Shown: positions 47,595 to 55,817, counted from the first letter of the stretch. The stretch is 64,000 nt of DNA from Clostridium sp. TW13 (GCF_024345225.1 NZ_BROD01000001.1:186001-250000); one strand, 5' to 3'. The notes: generated by a model not told the origin, from the letters alone. Numbers and translations: made by a program.

Positions 47595-47713
47595 AAAAAA
47601 TATAGGTGTTCAAATAGCATTTAAGTATATAACTATAACTACTATATATCGAATAAAATTATAAAAGTTGGAATATAAATTAATTACAATAATCAAAAAA
47701 AGGAGAATATTTA

Positions 47714-48763
47714 ATGAGGCGATTCAATACAAGTGAGAAAATAAAGAAAATAATGTTAAGTTATTTGATTATTATTTTTACACTAACTATTGTAATAGTG
47801 GCTATAGTTTTTTTTGTTGGAGATAATAAAAAGGGTGAGGCATACGGAAAAGATTCTGCTAAACAATTTGTTATTAATGATAAAGAGGTTAATGTAACCA
47901 AGTCTAAATTGAATAAGATTAAGGTTTACAGAGCATCAAGTGGTAAGACTGAGGAAATGGATTTAGAAGTTTATATAATTGGTGTAGTAAGTGCAGAGAT
48001 GCCTGCTAATTTCGATAAGGAGGCATTAAAGGCACAGGCAGTAGCAGCACGTACTTTTGCTATAAATAAAATTATGGAAAGGTGCTCTCAAGCCAATGGA
48101 GCAGATATATGTGATACTGTACATTGTCAAGCTTATCTTGACAAAGATAAAAGAATGGAATCGTGGGATCAAAATAAAGCACAGGAGTATTATGAAAAAA
48201 TAAAAGCAGCAGTAAACGAGACTGCAGGTGAAGTTGTGACCTATAATGGGAGCATTATAAAATATCCACAATATTTTGCAATTAGTGCAGGAAAAACTGA
48301 AGATTCAATAGATGTTTTTAATGAAGATATACCATATTTAAAATCTGTTCCAAGTAAAGGCGAAGAAATAGCTCCTAAGTACAAAGCCTCTAAAAATGTA
48401 TCAATCAATGAATTTATCAATATTGTGAATTCTAAGTATCCAAACTCAAATTTAAAATCAGCACAAGTGAAAAAATCTGTATCCATCCTGAGTAGAACAG
48501 TATCTGGTGCTGTAAAGGAAATTCAATTAGGATGTCAAAAGATAACAGGCGTGGATTTTAGAAAGATATTTGAATTAAATTCTAGTAATTTTTCATTAGA
48601 TTTTAATGAGAGTTCAATAACTATAACTTGTTTTGGATATGGTCATGATGTTGGTATGAGCCAATGGGGGGCTAATATAATGGCTAAAAGTGGACACAGT
48701 TATAGAGAAATATTGAATCATTATTATAGTGGTACTAACATTTCGAAGTTAGATGCAAACTAG
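47714..48763 (+). CDS. spoIID: Stage II sporulation protein D
   Basis: A membrane-anchored lytic transglycosylase that works with SpoIIP and SpoIIM to dissolve peptidoglycan during engulfment. 349 residues: an N-terminal anchor (about 16-36), then LEVYIIGVVSAEMPANFDKEALKAQAVAARTFA with the catalytic glutamate, and YGHDVGMSQWGANIMAKSGHSYREIL at the C-terminus. Expected to be sigma-E dependent; no clear sigma-E promoter could be fixed. Follows murA as in Bacillus. Confidence 0.97.
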   Translation: MRRFNTSEKIKKIMLSYLIIIFTLTIVIVAIVFFVGDNKKGEAYGKDSAKQFVINDKEVNVTKSKLNKIKVYRASSGKTEEMDLEVYIIGVVSAEMPANFDKEALKAQAVAARTFAINKIMERCSQANGADICDTVHCQAYLDKDKRMESWDQNKAQEYYEKIKAAVNETAGEVVTYNGSIIKYPQYFAISAGKTEDSIDVFNEDIPYLKSVPSKGEEIAPKYKASKNVSINEFINIVNSKYPNSNLKSAQVKKSVSILSRTVSGAVKEIQLGCQKITGVDFRKIFELNSSNFSLDFNESSITITCFGYGHDVGMSQWGANIMAKSGHSYREILNHYYSGTNISKLDAN

Positions 48764-48838
48764 GATATTATAGAAAAATTATGCGGAATTGAAAATTGCA
48801 TACTTAGAAAAGAGAGTTCTTATAAAGATATTTTTTAG

Positions 48839-49063
48839 TTAAGCTCTAGCCTCAAAATAATGATCTCCACCATTTGATTTGGTTGCACTTGATATTGTAT
48901 CTGGTTTTTGTATACTTTGAGCTTTTGATTGAGTTGATATTGTATCTATATTTTGTGCATTTTGAGTTTTAGTTGCACTTGATACTGTATCAACTTTTTG
49001 TGATTGTCTATTATAATTTATAGTGTTTAAATAAGGTGAATTTAATATTCCTGATATATTCAT
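48839..49063 (-). CDS. Small protein with three 15-residue repeats
   Basis: A 74-residue protein, unknown to me. After a leader of 21 residues (MNISGILNSPYLNTINYN...) come three in-register repeats of exactly 15 residues at 22-36, 37-51 and 52-66: QKVDTVSSATKTQNA, QNIDTISTQSKAQSI, QKPDTISSATKSNGG, then DHYFEARA. GAAGG stands about ten bases before ATG, a fair but not strong ribosome site. The repeats are kept at protein level while DNA differs, which suggests selection. It lies opposite to spoIID. Confidence 0.6.
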   Translation of the reverse strand: MNISGILNSPYLNTINYNRQSQKVDTVSSATKTQNAQNIDTISTQSKAQSIQKPDTISSATKSNGGDHYFEARA

Positions 49064-49218
49064 TTGTTAAGTACCTTCTTTCGTAATTTAATGCTTAAGT
49101 TAAAAATAATATAAAAACTCTCTATTGAACAATATATAGGTCAAAGGTTAAAAATTCCTTAGAATTTACTGAGAAGGATGGAAATAAATAATTAACTTTA
49201 ACAGATTAACATTGGTGA

Positions 49219-49422
49219 TTAGTAGTAGATGAAGCTATGATAGCAAAGCTCTAAATAATGGTATCAGAAATCTGTGAATGTAGTGTGAATATAGTTTAAC
49301 ACGGAGAAAATGGATGTATTTTAACCCATATCGGTGTAGAAGATTTAATAGGAAAAATAAAATATATATTACAGAGTGATGCAGAAGAAATGGCACCAAA
49401 ATCCCTTATATATCAATTATAA
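49219..49422 (+). pseudogene. Decayed GT4 glycosyltransferase C-terminal fragment
   Basis: One frame, read through two TAA stops (49252-49254 and 49297-49299), gives LVVDEAMIAKL, stop, IMVSEICECSVNIV, stop, HGENGCILTHIGVEDLIGKIK and a short tail to TAA. This follows the donor-site end of GT4 enzymes: EAM, P-V-I, EIV, HGENG and the closing helix. No start or N-terminal half remains. A terminator follows 17 bases later. Confidence 0.65.
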
Positions 49423-49438
49423 AATTGAGTGATGCAAT

Positions 49439-49482
49439 AAAACCCAGTAGAGCGCAACTAGTTGCTTTCTGCTGGGTTTTTT
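49439..49482 (+). terminator. Terminator after the glycosyltransferase remnant
   Basis: AAACCCAG...CTGGGTTT with inner GCAAC/GTTGC pairing, six Ts. Confidence 0.85.
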
Positions 49483-49538
49483 AATTTGATATCAGTAGTT
49501 CTTGTAAAAGTACAAAAATAAATTGTCTAGATATCATG

Positions 49539-49583
49539 TCCTCCTATTAATAATACTAATACAAAGGATTATTAATGGGAGGA
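49539..49583. other. Long stem-loop of unknown role
   Basis: The 16-base arms 49539-49554 and 49568-49583 pair completely with one G-U. The 5' arm starts TCCTCC and the 3' arm ends GGGAGGA, so a ribosome-site-like string is buried, but no start codon follows. It stands 14 bases before another terminator. Confidence 0.5.
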
Positions 49584-49596
49584 TAACTATTTTTAT

Positions 49597-49638
49597 AAAA
49601 TTAGATAATTCAATTCGGAATGAATTATCTAATTTTTT
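49597..49638 (+). terminator. Terminator hairpin
   Basis: AAAATTAGATAATTCA/TGAATTATCTAATTTT, then TT. No gene ends just before it; together with the stem-loop at 49539 it may bound a short RNA. Confidence 0.75.
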
Positions 49639-49825
49639 AGTCCATCTAAATAATGAAAAAGAATAATATTTATGAATTAAATCATGTGAATTAGGAATAA
49701 TAATATAATAAATAGAGAAAATTGGGTAATAATGTAGAAAAAGATAGAAATTTTTATATACAAATTCGTGTTGTAAGTGAATTAATTGGATATTACGGGA
49801 AATAATACTGAATGGAGGTGTTCAA

Positions 49826-50554
49826 ATGAACGTAATTAAGAAGTTTTTTAACTTTATAAAAAAAGAATCTTTTTATGTAATTTTATTTGTCTGCTTATGT
49901 GTTATTGCTACAGCTGCAGGTATAACTGCAAAAAAGAGTGCAGATAATAAGAAGAAGGCACAACAGAAGGTTGCAGAAAATAATTATAAAGTAAATGAAA
50001 ATAAGCCAACCAATGATATGCCTAATGCAGATTTAGTAAAACAAGATGCGGCTAGTAAAGTTAAAGCAAATGCTGAGAAAGAAGCTCAAAAGGCAAATAC
50101 AACAAAGCAAGTTACTAATACAGCGCAAGTTGCGTTTGCAAAGCCTATAAGCAATGGAACCGTTACTAGAGAGTATAAAGAAACTCCAGTAAAAGTTGAA
50201 ACATTAGATGCTTGGTGTGCAATGAAAGGTATTTCTATAAAAGCTGACAAGGGCATGGCTGTATTAGCAGCTGCAGATGGAAAAGTTACAGCAATTGGGG
50301 AATCACCAGATAATTTAATAGGTTATTATGTTGAGATTACTCATAGCAATGGAATGAAAACAGTTTATTATAACTTAGATCCAGCAGTAAAAGTAAAGGT
50401 TAATGATGTAGTAAAACAACAACAACAAATAGGTGTTGTTGGAGGCACAGCTATTAGTCTAAAGCTAGATAAGATAGGTCAAGATTTAGGTTTTCAAGTA
50501 TTGGATTCTAAAGACAATCAAGTAAATCCTACAAAGTATGTTTCATTCAAATAA
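49826..50554 (+). CDS. spoIIQ: SpoIIQ-like protein with degenerate M23 domain
   Basis: A 242-residue forespore membrane protein with one N-terminal helix (about 17-33), a disordered K/N/A-rich linker to residue 105 and an M23/LytM-like domain. It is placed between spoIID and spoIIID as in Bacillus, where SpoIIQ binds SpoIIIAH across the septum. All zinc ligands are lost: where active enzymes have H-x3-D, this has M133 and S137 (WCAMKGISIKA), and the HxH motif reads D220-L-G222 (DLGFQVLDS). It should be a binding, not cutting, protein. A possible sigma-F -10 GGGAAATAAT lies just upstream. Confidence 0.87.
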   Translation: MNVIKKFFNFIKKESFYVILFVCLCVIATAAGITAKKSADNKKKAQQKVAENNYKVNENKPTNDMPNADLVKQDAASKVKANAEKEAQKANTTKQVTNTAQVAFAKPISNGTVTREYKETPVKVETLDAWCAMKGISIKADKGMAVLAAADGKVTAIGESPDNLIGYYVEITHSNGMKTVYYNLDPAVKVKVNDVVKQQQQIGVVGGTAISLKLDKIGQDLGFQVLDSKDNQVNPTKYVSFK

Positions 50555-50562
50555 AAATAATA

Positions 50563-50600
50563 CTTCAGTCATTTTTTTAGAAAATGGCTGAAGAATTTTT
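50563..50600 (+). terminator. Terminator of spoIIQ
   Basis: CTTCAGTCATTTT/AAAATGGCTGAAG then AATTTTT. Confidence 0.85.
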
Positions 50601-50682
50601 ATTTAAATATCTTAAAAAATTTTTATATTTGAAAAATTATTAACTATTAAAAATATTTATGGGTAGAATAGGAGGAAAAAAA

Positions 50683-50937
50683 TTGAAGGATTATATTGAA
50701 GAAAGAGTATTGGATGTAGCTCAATATATAATTAATTCTAAAGCAACAATTAGAAAAACTGCTACAGTTTTTGGAGTAAGCAAAAGTACAATTCATAAGG
50801 ATATGACAGAAAGATTACCTCAAATAAATCCAACAATTGCTCAAGAGGCAAAAGTAATTTTAGATTTAAATAAGGCAGAAAGACATTTAAGAGGTGGAAA
50901 GGCAACTAAACTAAAATACAAAGCTATTGAAGGGTAG
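50683..50937 (+). CDS. spoIIID: Sporulation transcription regulator SpoIIID
   Basis: A mother-cell DNA-binding regulator of 84 residues acting with sigma-E and on sigK. LKDYIEERVLDVAQYIINSKATIRKTA, the helix-turn-helix FGVSKSTIHKDMTERLPQINP and HLRGGKATKLKYK are diagnostic. The TTG at 50683 has AGGAGG seven bases before it and matches the known N-terminus; an ATG at 50659 is upstream of that site. It is followed by mreB/mbl as in Bacillus. Confidence 0.97.
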   Translation: MKDYIEERVLDVAQYIINSKATIRKTATVFGVSKSTIHKDMTERLPQINPTIAQEAKVILDLNKAERHLRGGKATKLKYKAIEG

Positions 50938-51054
50938 TGCCAATATATAATATTAAATTAATATTAATCCCAAGGAGTTATTAATGAAAAATATTGTTAA
51001 ATCAAATCATATTTTGTATAATATTATGTGAAATTTGTTTTGGGAGTGAATGCT

Positions 51055-52086
51055 ATGTGGTTTTTTAGTATTGGAACTGATATGGGAATAGATTTAGGTA
51101 CTGCTACGGTTTTAGTATATTTAAAAGATAAAGGTGTGGTTCTAAAAGAACCATCAGTAGTAGCCGTAGATAAGAATAAGAACCAGGTACTTGCAGTTGG
51201 TGAAGAGGCGAGACAAATGATAGGCAGAACACCAGGAAATATAGTAGCGGTTAGACCATTAAGAGATGGAGTAATATCAGATTATGATATTACAGAAAAA
51301 ATGTTGAAGTATTTTATAAAGAAGGGATGTGGCAAAAGAAGAATTTCTGCGCCTAATGTAATGGTGTGTATTCCTTCACAAGCAACAGAAGTAGAAAAAA
51401 GAGCTGTTATAAATGCTACAAAAAATTCAGGTGCAAAGAATGTATACTTAATAGAGGAGCCTTTGGCAGCAGCTATAGGGGCTGGATTAGATATATCAGA
51501 GCCTAATGGATCAATGGTAGTTGACATTGGTGGCGGAACCACAGATGTAGCTGTTATTTCGCTAGGTGGTGTGGTTGTTAGAGATTCTCTTAAAATAGCT
51601 GGAGATAAATTTGATGAAGCTATAATTAAACATATTAGAAATAAATACAAGCTAATGATTGGAGAGAGAACTGCTGAAGATTTAAAAATTAGTATAGGTT
51701 CTGCATATGGGGGTTTAAGAAATTATGTAATGCCAGTAAAGGGTAGAAACCTTATAACTGGATTACCAGATACTATTGAAGTAAATTCAGAAGAAATCAG
51801 AAATGCTTTAGAAGAGCCAGTTTCTTTGATTGCAGAAACAGTACATGCAGTGTTAGAAAAAACTCCACCTGAGTTGTCAGCTGATATAATGGAGTCTGGT
51901 ATACTTCTTACTGGCGGTGGTGGTCTATTATTTGGATTAGATAAATATATAGAAAAAATCACAGGTGTAAAAGTAAAAGTAGCAGAAGACTCTGTAGAGT
52001 GCGTGGTAAAAGGTACTGGAAAATCACTTAAACATCTTAATAAAATTGAATTTAATAGTGATAAAGAAGTTAAATTGATAGAATAG
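51055..52086 (+). CDS. mbl: Rod shape protein MreB/Mbl
   Basis: A bacterial actin that guides wall growth along the cell side. 343 residues: TDMGIDLGTATVLVY, the phosphate loop MVVDIGGGTTDVAVISLGG, GERTAEDLKISIGSA and ILLTGGGGLLFGL. ATG 51055 has GGGAGTG upstream; an earlier GTG is rejected. The position after spoIIID equals that of mbl in Bacillus, but MreB and Mbl cannot be told apart with confidence here. Confidence 0.93.
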   Translation: MWFFSIGTDMGIDLGTATVLVYLKDKGVVLKEPSVVAVDKNKNQVLAVGEEARQMIGRTPGNIVAVRPLRDGVISDYDITEKMLKYFIKKGCGKRRISAPNVMVCIPSQATEVEKRAVINATKNSGAKNVYLIEEPLAAAIGAGLDISEPNGSMVVDIGGGTTDVAVISLGGVVVRDSLKIAGDKFDEAIIKHIRNKYKLMIGERTAEDLKISIGSAYGGLRNYVMPVKGRNLITGLPDTIEVNSEEIRNALEEPVSLIAETVHAVLEKTPPELSADIMESGILLTGGGGLLFGLDKYIEKITGVKVKVAEDSVECVVKGTGKSLKHLNKIEFNSDKEVKLIE

Positions 52087-52093
52087 TATTATG

Positions 52094-52146
52094 AAAATGA
52101 GCTTATAGACACACATAAGATAGTGTGCCTATAAGCTCATTTTATT
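52094..52146. terminator. Bidirectional terminator
   Basis: A long stem AAAATGAGCTTATAG...CTATAAGCTCATTTT with an inner CACAC/GTGTG, between convergent genes. Confidence 0.9.
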
Positions 52147-52173
52147 ACTTTTCAATAACTATATTGTAAATAT

Positions 52174-52713
52174 CTATACACTTGTATTATGAAGTTTACT
52201 TAAATAATATGCATGTAATAATGCATCATGTATTATAGTTGACATAGACATTACTAAGCTTAATCTAATGTTTTTTTGGGTAAAAAGGTGAATGCCATCA
52301 GAACTATCTACAATGCCTATTATTGAACAATTTCCGACAGAGGGTAGGGATTTACCTACACCCTTTCCGGGATGAATAGGGGTATCACGAGCTTGTAATT
52401 CACCTATAGTGTTATCTTCTCCAATACAAGCATCAATACCTATTATGTTAGCTTTAGGATATTTCTTGAATATTTTTTCTAATGTACTATCAATATTTAA
52501 TGCATGGCAAGGTTGTTCCAACGTACCGAAGACGGGTAGTGGAAAATTACTTTTTTTCAAAAGAGTTCCAACTAAAGGGCCTAAGCAATCTCCAATAAAC
52601 TTATCTGTACCTATACAAACAATTATGGTATTTTCATTAATAAAATCCTTAGCAAAATAAGCAAGTTCATAGTAAGCTAAGGGCGAATCGTAATTAATTT
52701 TTACTTTGCTCAC
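52174..52713 (-). CDS. yyaC: YyaC-like spore protein (DUF1256)
   Basis: A 179-residue protein related to the germination protease fold. The core is IIVCIGTDKFIGDCLGPLVGTLLKK, then FGTLEQPCHALN, IIGIDACIG and GKGVGKSLPSVGNCSIIGIVD, all typical of YyaC. GTG start at 52713, seven bases after GGAGG; that site continues into a run of seven Gs, rare in this genome. Function unproven, probably sporulation-linked. Confidence 0.9.
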   Translation of the reverse strand: MSKVKINYDSPLAYYELAYFAKDFINENTIIVCIGTDKFIGDCLGPLVGTLLKKSNFPLPVFGTLEQPCHALNIDSTLEKIFKKYPKANIIGIDACIGEDNTIGELQARDTPIHPGKGVGKSLPSVGNCSIIGIVDSSDGIHLFTQKNIRLSLVMSMSTIIHDALLHAYYLSKLHNTSV

Positions 52714-52824
52714 TGTGTTTCCCCCCCTCCACTAATGTATATGAAGAAATTGCACATATTATTAAGAGATAGAATAAAAAAAAGTATTTTGGGCAATTAT
52801 TCAAATATTAGTGAGGTGGTAAAA

Positions 52825-53430
52825 ATGAAAAAAATCATGAGTAGCATGGTTATAATAGTCACTACTATTGCATTAGTTACCATTATGGTAATTAATTATG
52901 ATATAGATAGTGAAGGGGTTAATCCTGCTCCCCAAAGCATAAATATAAATGAAAATAAGCAAAAAGCAGATAAAGTTGAGAAACAAAAAAATAAAAATGA
53001 TATTGTTAAAAATGATAACAGCAATAATAAAAATAATGCACCAATACAGAAAGATGAATCACAGAATAAAGAAAATCAAGAAGAAAAAAAACCGGATCAG
53101 GATAATATAGATGATAAAGCTCAAGTGCAAAATAAGGAATCATCTGATGATGCAAAAGAAGATACTACAGTGTTTAAAGTGGATAAAAGTACAATAGCAT
53201 CCAAAATAAGCTTAATAGATAAGGCTAAGTTACTATATTATTCAAAGAAATTATCTGCTGTTGATGAGGGAAGAATACAGAAACTATTAAAAAGTGGTGA
53301 TGAGTATAATGCCAGTGTTAATATATTTAAAATACTAAAAGAAAGATTATCTAAGGATGAATATGGTAAAATAAAAGAAATATTGTCCCCTTATATTGAT
53401 ATAAATAAAATAGAAAAAAGTATAAATTAA
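52825..53430 (+). CDS. Membrane-anchored protein with charged low-complexity linker
   Basis: A 201-residue protein. ATG 52825 has GAGGTGG upstream and gives a membrane helix at about 5-24, followed by a 90-residue disordered stretch rich in N, K, Q, D and E, and a helical C-terminal domain (STIASKISLIDKAKLLYYSKKLSAVDEGRIQKLL...). It is predicted to lie outside the membrane. I do not recognise the family. It precedes the tRNA array. Confidence 0.7.
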   Translation: MKKIMSSMVIIVTTIALVTIMVINYDIDSEGVNPAPQSININENKQKADKVEKQKNKNDIVKNDNSNNKNNAPIQKDESQNKENQEEKKPDQDNIDDKAQVQNKESSDDAKEDTTVFKVDKSTIASKISLIDKAKLLYYSKKLSAVDEGRIQKLLKSGDEYNASVNIFKILKERLSKDEYGKIKEILSPYIDINKIEKSIN

Positions 53431-53529
53431 ACAATTATAAAATAGGTAGATATATCTATAAATTAAGAGCATTAACGACTATAAGTGACTACATTTGCTA
53501 TAATAGCTGAATATGCTTGTAAATTAGTA

Positions 53530-53558
53530 TTGAAAATAGTTCGCTAAGACTATATACT
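53530..53558 (+). promoter_or_regulatory. Promoter of the tRNA array
   Basis: TTGAAA (53530-53535), a 17-base spacer, TATACT (53553-53558). An additional extended -10 (TGCTATAAT) lies at 53496-53504 without a good -35. Confidence 0.6.
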
Positions 53559-53598
53559 AATCATTGTCGGTTGAGCAAATTAACCGATGTGATAGTAC

Positions 53599-53674
53599 GC
53601 TGGCATGGCTCAATTGGTAGAGCAGCTGACTTGTAATCAGCAGGTTGTAGGTTCGAGTCCTATTGCCAGCTCCA
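53599..53674 (+). tRNA. tRNA-Thr (TGT), copy 1
   Basis: GCTGGCA/TGCCAGC acceptor stem, anticodon loop CTTGTAA, T loop GTTCGAGTC, CCA encoded. First of eight tRNAs. Confidence 0.97.
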
Positions 53675-53680
53675 TAATGC

Positions 53681-53765
53681 GGAGGAGTTCCCGAGTGGCC
53701 AAAGGGGGCAGACTGTAAATCTGTTGCAAGTTGCTTCAGTGGTTCGAATCCACTCTCCTCCACCA
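53681..53765 (+). tRNA. tRNA-Tyr (GTA), copy 1
   Basis: GGAGGAG/CTCCTCC acceptor stem, anticodon loop CTGTAAA, long variable arm typical of class II, CCA encoded. Confidence 0.97.
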
Positions 53766-53774
53766 TTATAACTA

Positions 53775-53850
53775 GGTCGCATAGCTCAGCTGGGAGAGCA
53801 TCTGCCTTACAAGCAGAGGGTCACAGGTTCGAGCCCTGTTGTGACCACCA
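53775..53850 (+). tRNA. tRNA-Val (TAC), copy 1
   Basis: GGTCGCA/TGTGACC acceptor stem, anticodon loop CTTACAA, CCA encoded. T loop GTTCGAGCC. Confidence 0.97.
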
Positions 53851-53867
53851 TTATTAAAATGAAATAT

Positions 53868-53943
53868 GCTGGCATGGCTCAATTGGTAGAGCAGCTGACT
53901 TGTAATCAGCAGGTTGTAGGTTCGAGTCCTATTGCCAGCTCCA
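53868..53943 (+). tRNA. tRNA-Thr (TGT), copy 2
   Basis: Identical to copy 1; 269 bases downstream of it. Confidence 0.97.
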
Positions 53944-53949
53944 TAATAT

Positions 53950-54034
53950 GGAGGAGTTCCCGAGTGGCCAAAGGGGGCAGACTGTAAATCTGTTGCAAGT
54001 TGCTTCAGTGGTTCGAATCCACTCTCCTCCACCA
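53950..54034 (+). tRNA. tRNA-Tyr (GTA), copy 2
   Basis: Identical to copy 1, same spacing. Confidence 0.97.
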
Positions 54035-54043
54035 TTATAATTA

Positions 54044-54119
54044 GGTCGCATAGCTCAGCTGGGAGAGCATCTGCCTTACAAGCAGAGGGTCACAGGTTCG
54101 AACCCTGTTGTGACCACCA
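54044..54119 (+). tRNA. tRNA-Val (TAC), copy 2
   Basis: One base differs from copy 1 in the T loop (GTTCGAACC). Confidence 0.97.
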
Positions 54120-54136
54120 TTATTAAAATAAAATAT

Positions 54137-54212
54137 GCTGGCATGGCTCAATTGGTAGAGCAGCTGACTTGTAATCAGCAGGTTGTAGGTTCGAGTCCTA
54201 TTGCCAGCTCCA
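54137..54212 (+). tRNA. tRNA-Thr (TGT), copy 3
   Basis: Identical to copies 1 and 2; 269 bases after copy 2. Confidence 0.97.
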
Positions 54213-54218
54213 TGATAC

Positions 54219-54303
54219 GGAGGAGTTCCCGAGTGGCCAAAGGGGGCAGACTGTAAATCTGTTGCAAGTTGCTTCAGTGGTTCGAATCCACTCTCCTCCA
54301 CCA
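54219..54303 (+). tRNA. tRNA-Tyr (GTA), copy 3
   Basis: Identical to copies 1 and 2. The array stops here without a third tRNA-Val. Confidence 0.97.
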
Positions 54304-54333
54304 AAATATTTATAAATGCTAGCATATAATATG

Positions 54334-54362
54334 TTGTTTATGAATATTAATAGTGATATAAT
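54334..54362 (+). promoter_or_regulatory. Promoter of the metK leader
   Basis: TTGTTT (54334-54339), a 17-base spacer and TGA-TATAAT (54357-54362), an extended -10. Confidence 0.65.
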
Positions 54363-54386
54363 GAATAATAATTAAATAGTTAAATT

Positions 54387-54551
54387 TACTCTTATCCAGA
54401 GAGGTGGAGGGATACGGCCCTATGAAACCCGGCAACCTATGTAATTAAGTACATAAGGTGCCAATTCCGCAACAAGTATGTTGCAAGATAAGAATGTGTA
54501 GTACTGTATAGTCTCTTCTTATCGCAAGGAGAGGCTTTTATTTTTTATTTG
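54387..54551 (+). promoter_or_regulatory. SAM-I riboswitch (S-box) with terminator
   Basis: The S-box core is clear: CTCTTATCCAGAGAGGTGGA, GGGATACGGCCCTATGAAAC, CCGGCAACC and AAGGTGCCAATTCC, with P1 closed by CTCTTATC (54389-54396) and GATAAGAA (54487-54494). The same GATAAGAA can instead pair perfectly with TTCTTATC (54516-54523), an antiterminator that competes with the terminator stem 54511-54518/54528-54535 and its T-run. SAM binding should therefore stop transcription before metK. Confidence 0.95.
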
Positions 54552-54562
54552 AAAGGAGCGAA

Positions 54563-54589
54563 ATGTCGATTTACGACGTGAAATTATGA
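54563..54589 (+). CDS. Eight-residue leader peptide coupled to metK
   Basis: ATG 54563 follows the only good ribosome site in the region (AGGAG, 54554-54558) and reads MSIYDVKL, stop. The stop TGA overlaps the metK start as ATGA. metK itself has no ribosome site in the 20 bases before its ATG. Ribosomes ending the leader would therefore restart on metK. Direct evidence is sequence only. Confidence 0.5.
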   Translation: MSIYDVKL

Positions 54590-55761
54590 AAAGATTATTT
54601 ACTTCAGAATCAGTTACAGAAGGACATCCAGATAAAATCTGTGATCAAATTTCAGATGGAGTTTTGGATGCAATTTTATCTCAAGACCCTCATGCTAGAG
54701 TTGCTTGTGAAACAACTGTTACCACAGGTATGGTTTTAGTAATGGGAGAAATATCTACAAGTGCTAATGTTAACATCCCTAATATAGTTAGAGAAACAGT
54801 TAGAGGAATAGGTTATGACAGAGCTAAATATGGTTTTGATTGTGATACTTGTGCAGTGTTGACTTCTATAGATGAGCAGTCAAAAGATATAGCTATGGGT
54901 GTAGATGAAGCTATCGAATCAAAACAAGGTGAAATGGATAAAATAGACGCTATAGGTGCTGGAGACCAAGGTATGATGTTTGGTTTTGCTACAAACGAAA
55001 CAAAGGAATTTATGCCTTTACCAATAGCTATGGCTCATAGATTATCTAGAAAGTTAACAGAAGTAAGAAAGAATGGTATTCTTGCTTATTTAAGACCAGA
55101 TGGAAAGACTCAAGTAACAGTTGAGTATGAAGATAACATTCCAAAGAGAATAGATGCAATAGTAGTATCAACTCAACATGATGATAAGGTTACTCAAGAG
55201 CAAATAAGAAGTGATATAAGAGAACATGTTATTAATGCAGTTGTACCAGAAGAATTACTTGATGAAAACACTAAGTATTATATAAATCCTACTGGAAGAT
55301 TTGTAATCGGTGGACCTCAAGGAGATAGTGGTTTAACAGGAAGAAAGATAATTGTTGACACTTATGGTGGATACGGCAGACACGGTGGTGGTGCTTTCTC
55401 TGGAAAGGATCCAACAAAGGTTGATAGATCAGGAGCTTATGCAGCTAGATGGGTTGCAAAGAACTTAGTTGCAGCAGGAGTAGCTGATAAGCTTGAAATA
55501 GAAATAGCTTATGCTATAGGAGTGGCAAAACCTGTATCAATAGAAGTTGATACTTTTGGAACAGGAAAGGTATCAGATGAACAAATAACTTCTATAGTTG
55601 AAAAAGTCTTTGATTTAAGACCAGGTGCTATAATAAGAGATTTAGACCTTAGAAGACCAATATACAAGCAAACAGCAGCATATGGTCATTTTGGTAGAAC
55701 AGATTTAAATCTTCCTTGGGAACAATTAAATAAGGTAGAAGAAATAAAAAAATATATCTAA
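54586..55761 (+). CDS. metK: S-adenosylmethionine synthetase
   Basis: Makes SAM from methionine and ATP. 391 residues: [24 protein letters not shown], the hexapeptide GAGDQG and the P-loop-like [19 protein letters not shown]. Controlled by the SAM riboswitch, a direct feedback loop. The start ATG overlaps the stop of the short leader peptide. Confidence 0.98.
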   Translation: MKRLFTSESVTEGHPDKICDQISDGVLDAILSQDPHARVACETTVTTGMVLVMGEISTSANVNIPNIVRETVRGIGYDRAKYGFDCDTCAVLTSIDEQSKDIAMGVDEAIESKQGEMDKIDAIGAGDQGMMFGFATNETKEFMPLPIAMAHRLSRKLTEVRKNGILAYLRPDGKTQVTVEYEDNIPKRIDAIVVSTQHDDKVTQEQIRSDIREHVINAVVPEELLDENTKYYINPTGRFVIGGPQGDSGLTGRKIIVDTYGGYGRHGGGAFSGKDPTKVDRSGAYAARWVAKNLVAAGVADKLEIEIAYAIGVAKPVSIEVDTFGTGKVSDEQITSIVEKVFDLRPGAIIRDLDLRRPIYKQTAAYGHFGRTDLNLPWEQLNKVEEIKKYI

Positions 55762-55767
55762 TTTAGA

Positions 55768-55817
55768 AGAAAAAGCTTTCTGGTAATAATGTTACTAGAA
55801 AGCTTTTTTCTTTTAAT
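55768..55817 (+). terminator. Terminator of metK
   Basis: GAAAAAGCTTTCTGGTAA pairs with TTACTAGAAAGCTTTTTT. Confidence 0.92.

Noticed and set aside
49064-49218. A glycosyltransferase N-terminal remnant upstream of the decayed fragment
   Set aside because: No frame in this stretch gives recognisable GT4 sequence even when stops are ignored.
53599-54303. CRISPR-like regular repetition
   Set aside because: The repeated units are tRNA genes; there is no short repeat/variable spacer pattern and no cas gene.
53557-54325. Three similar minus-strand frames across the tRNA array
   Set aside because: They are reverse readings of the repeated tRNA genes and are similar only because the tRNAs are tandem copies.
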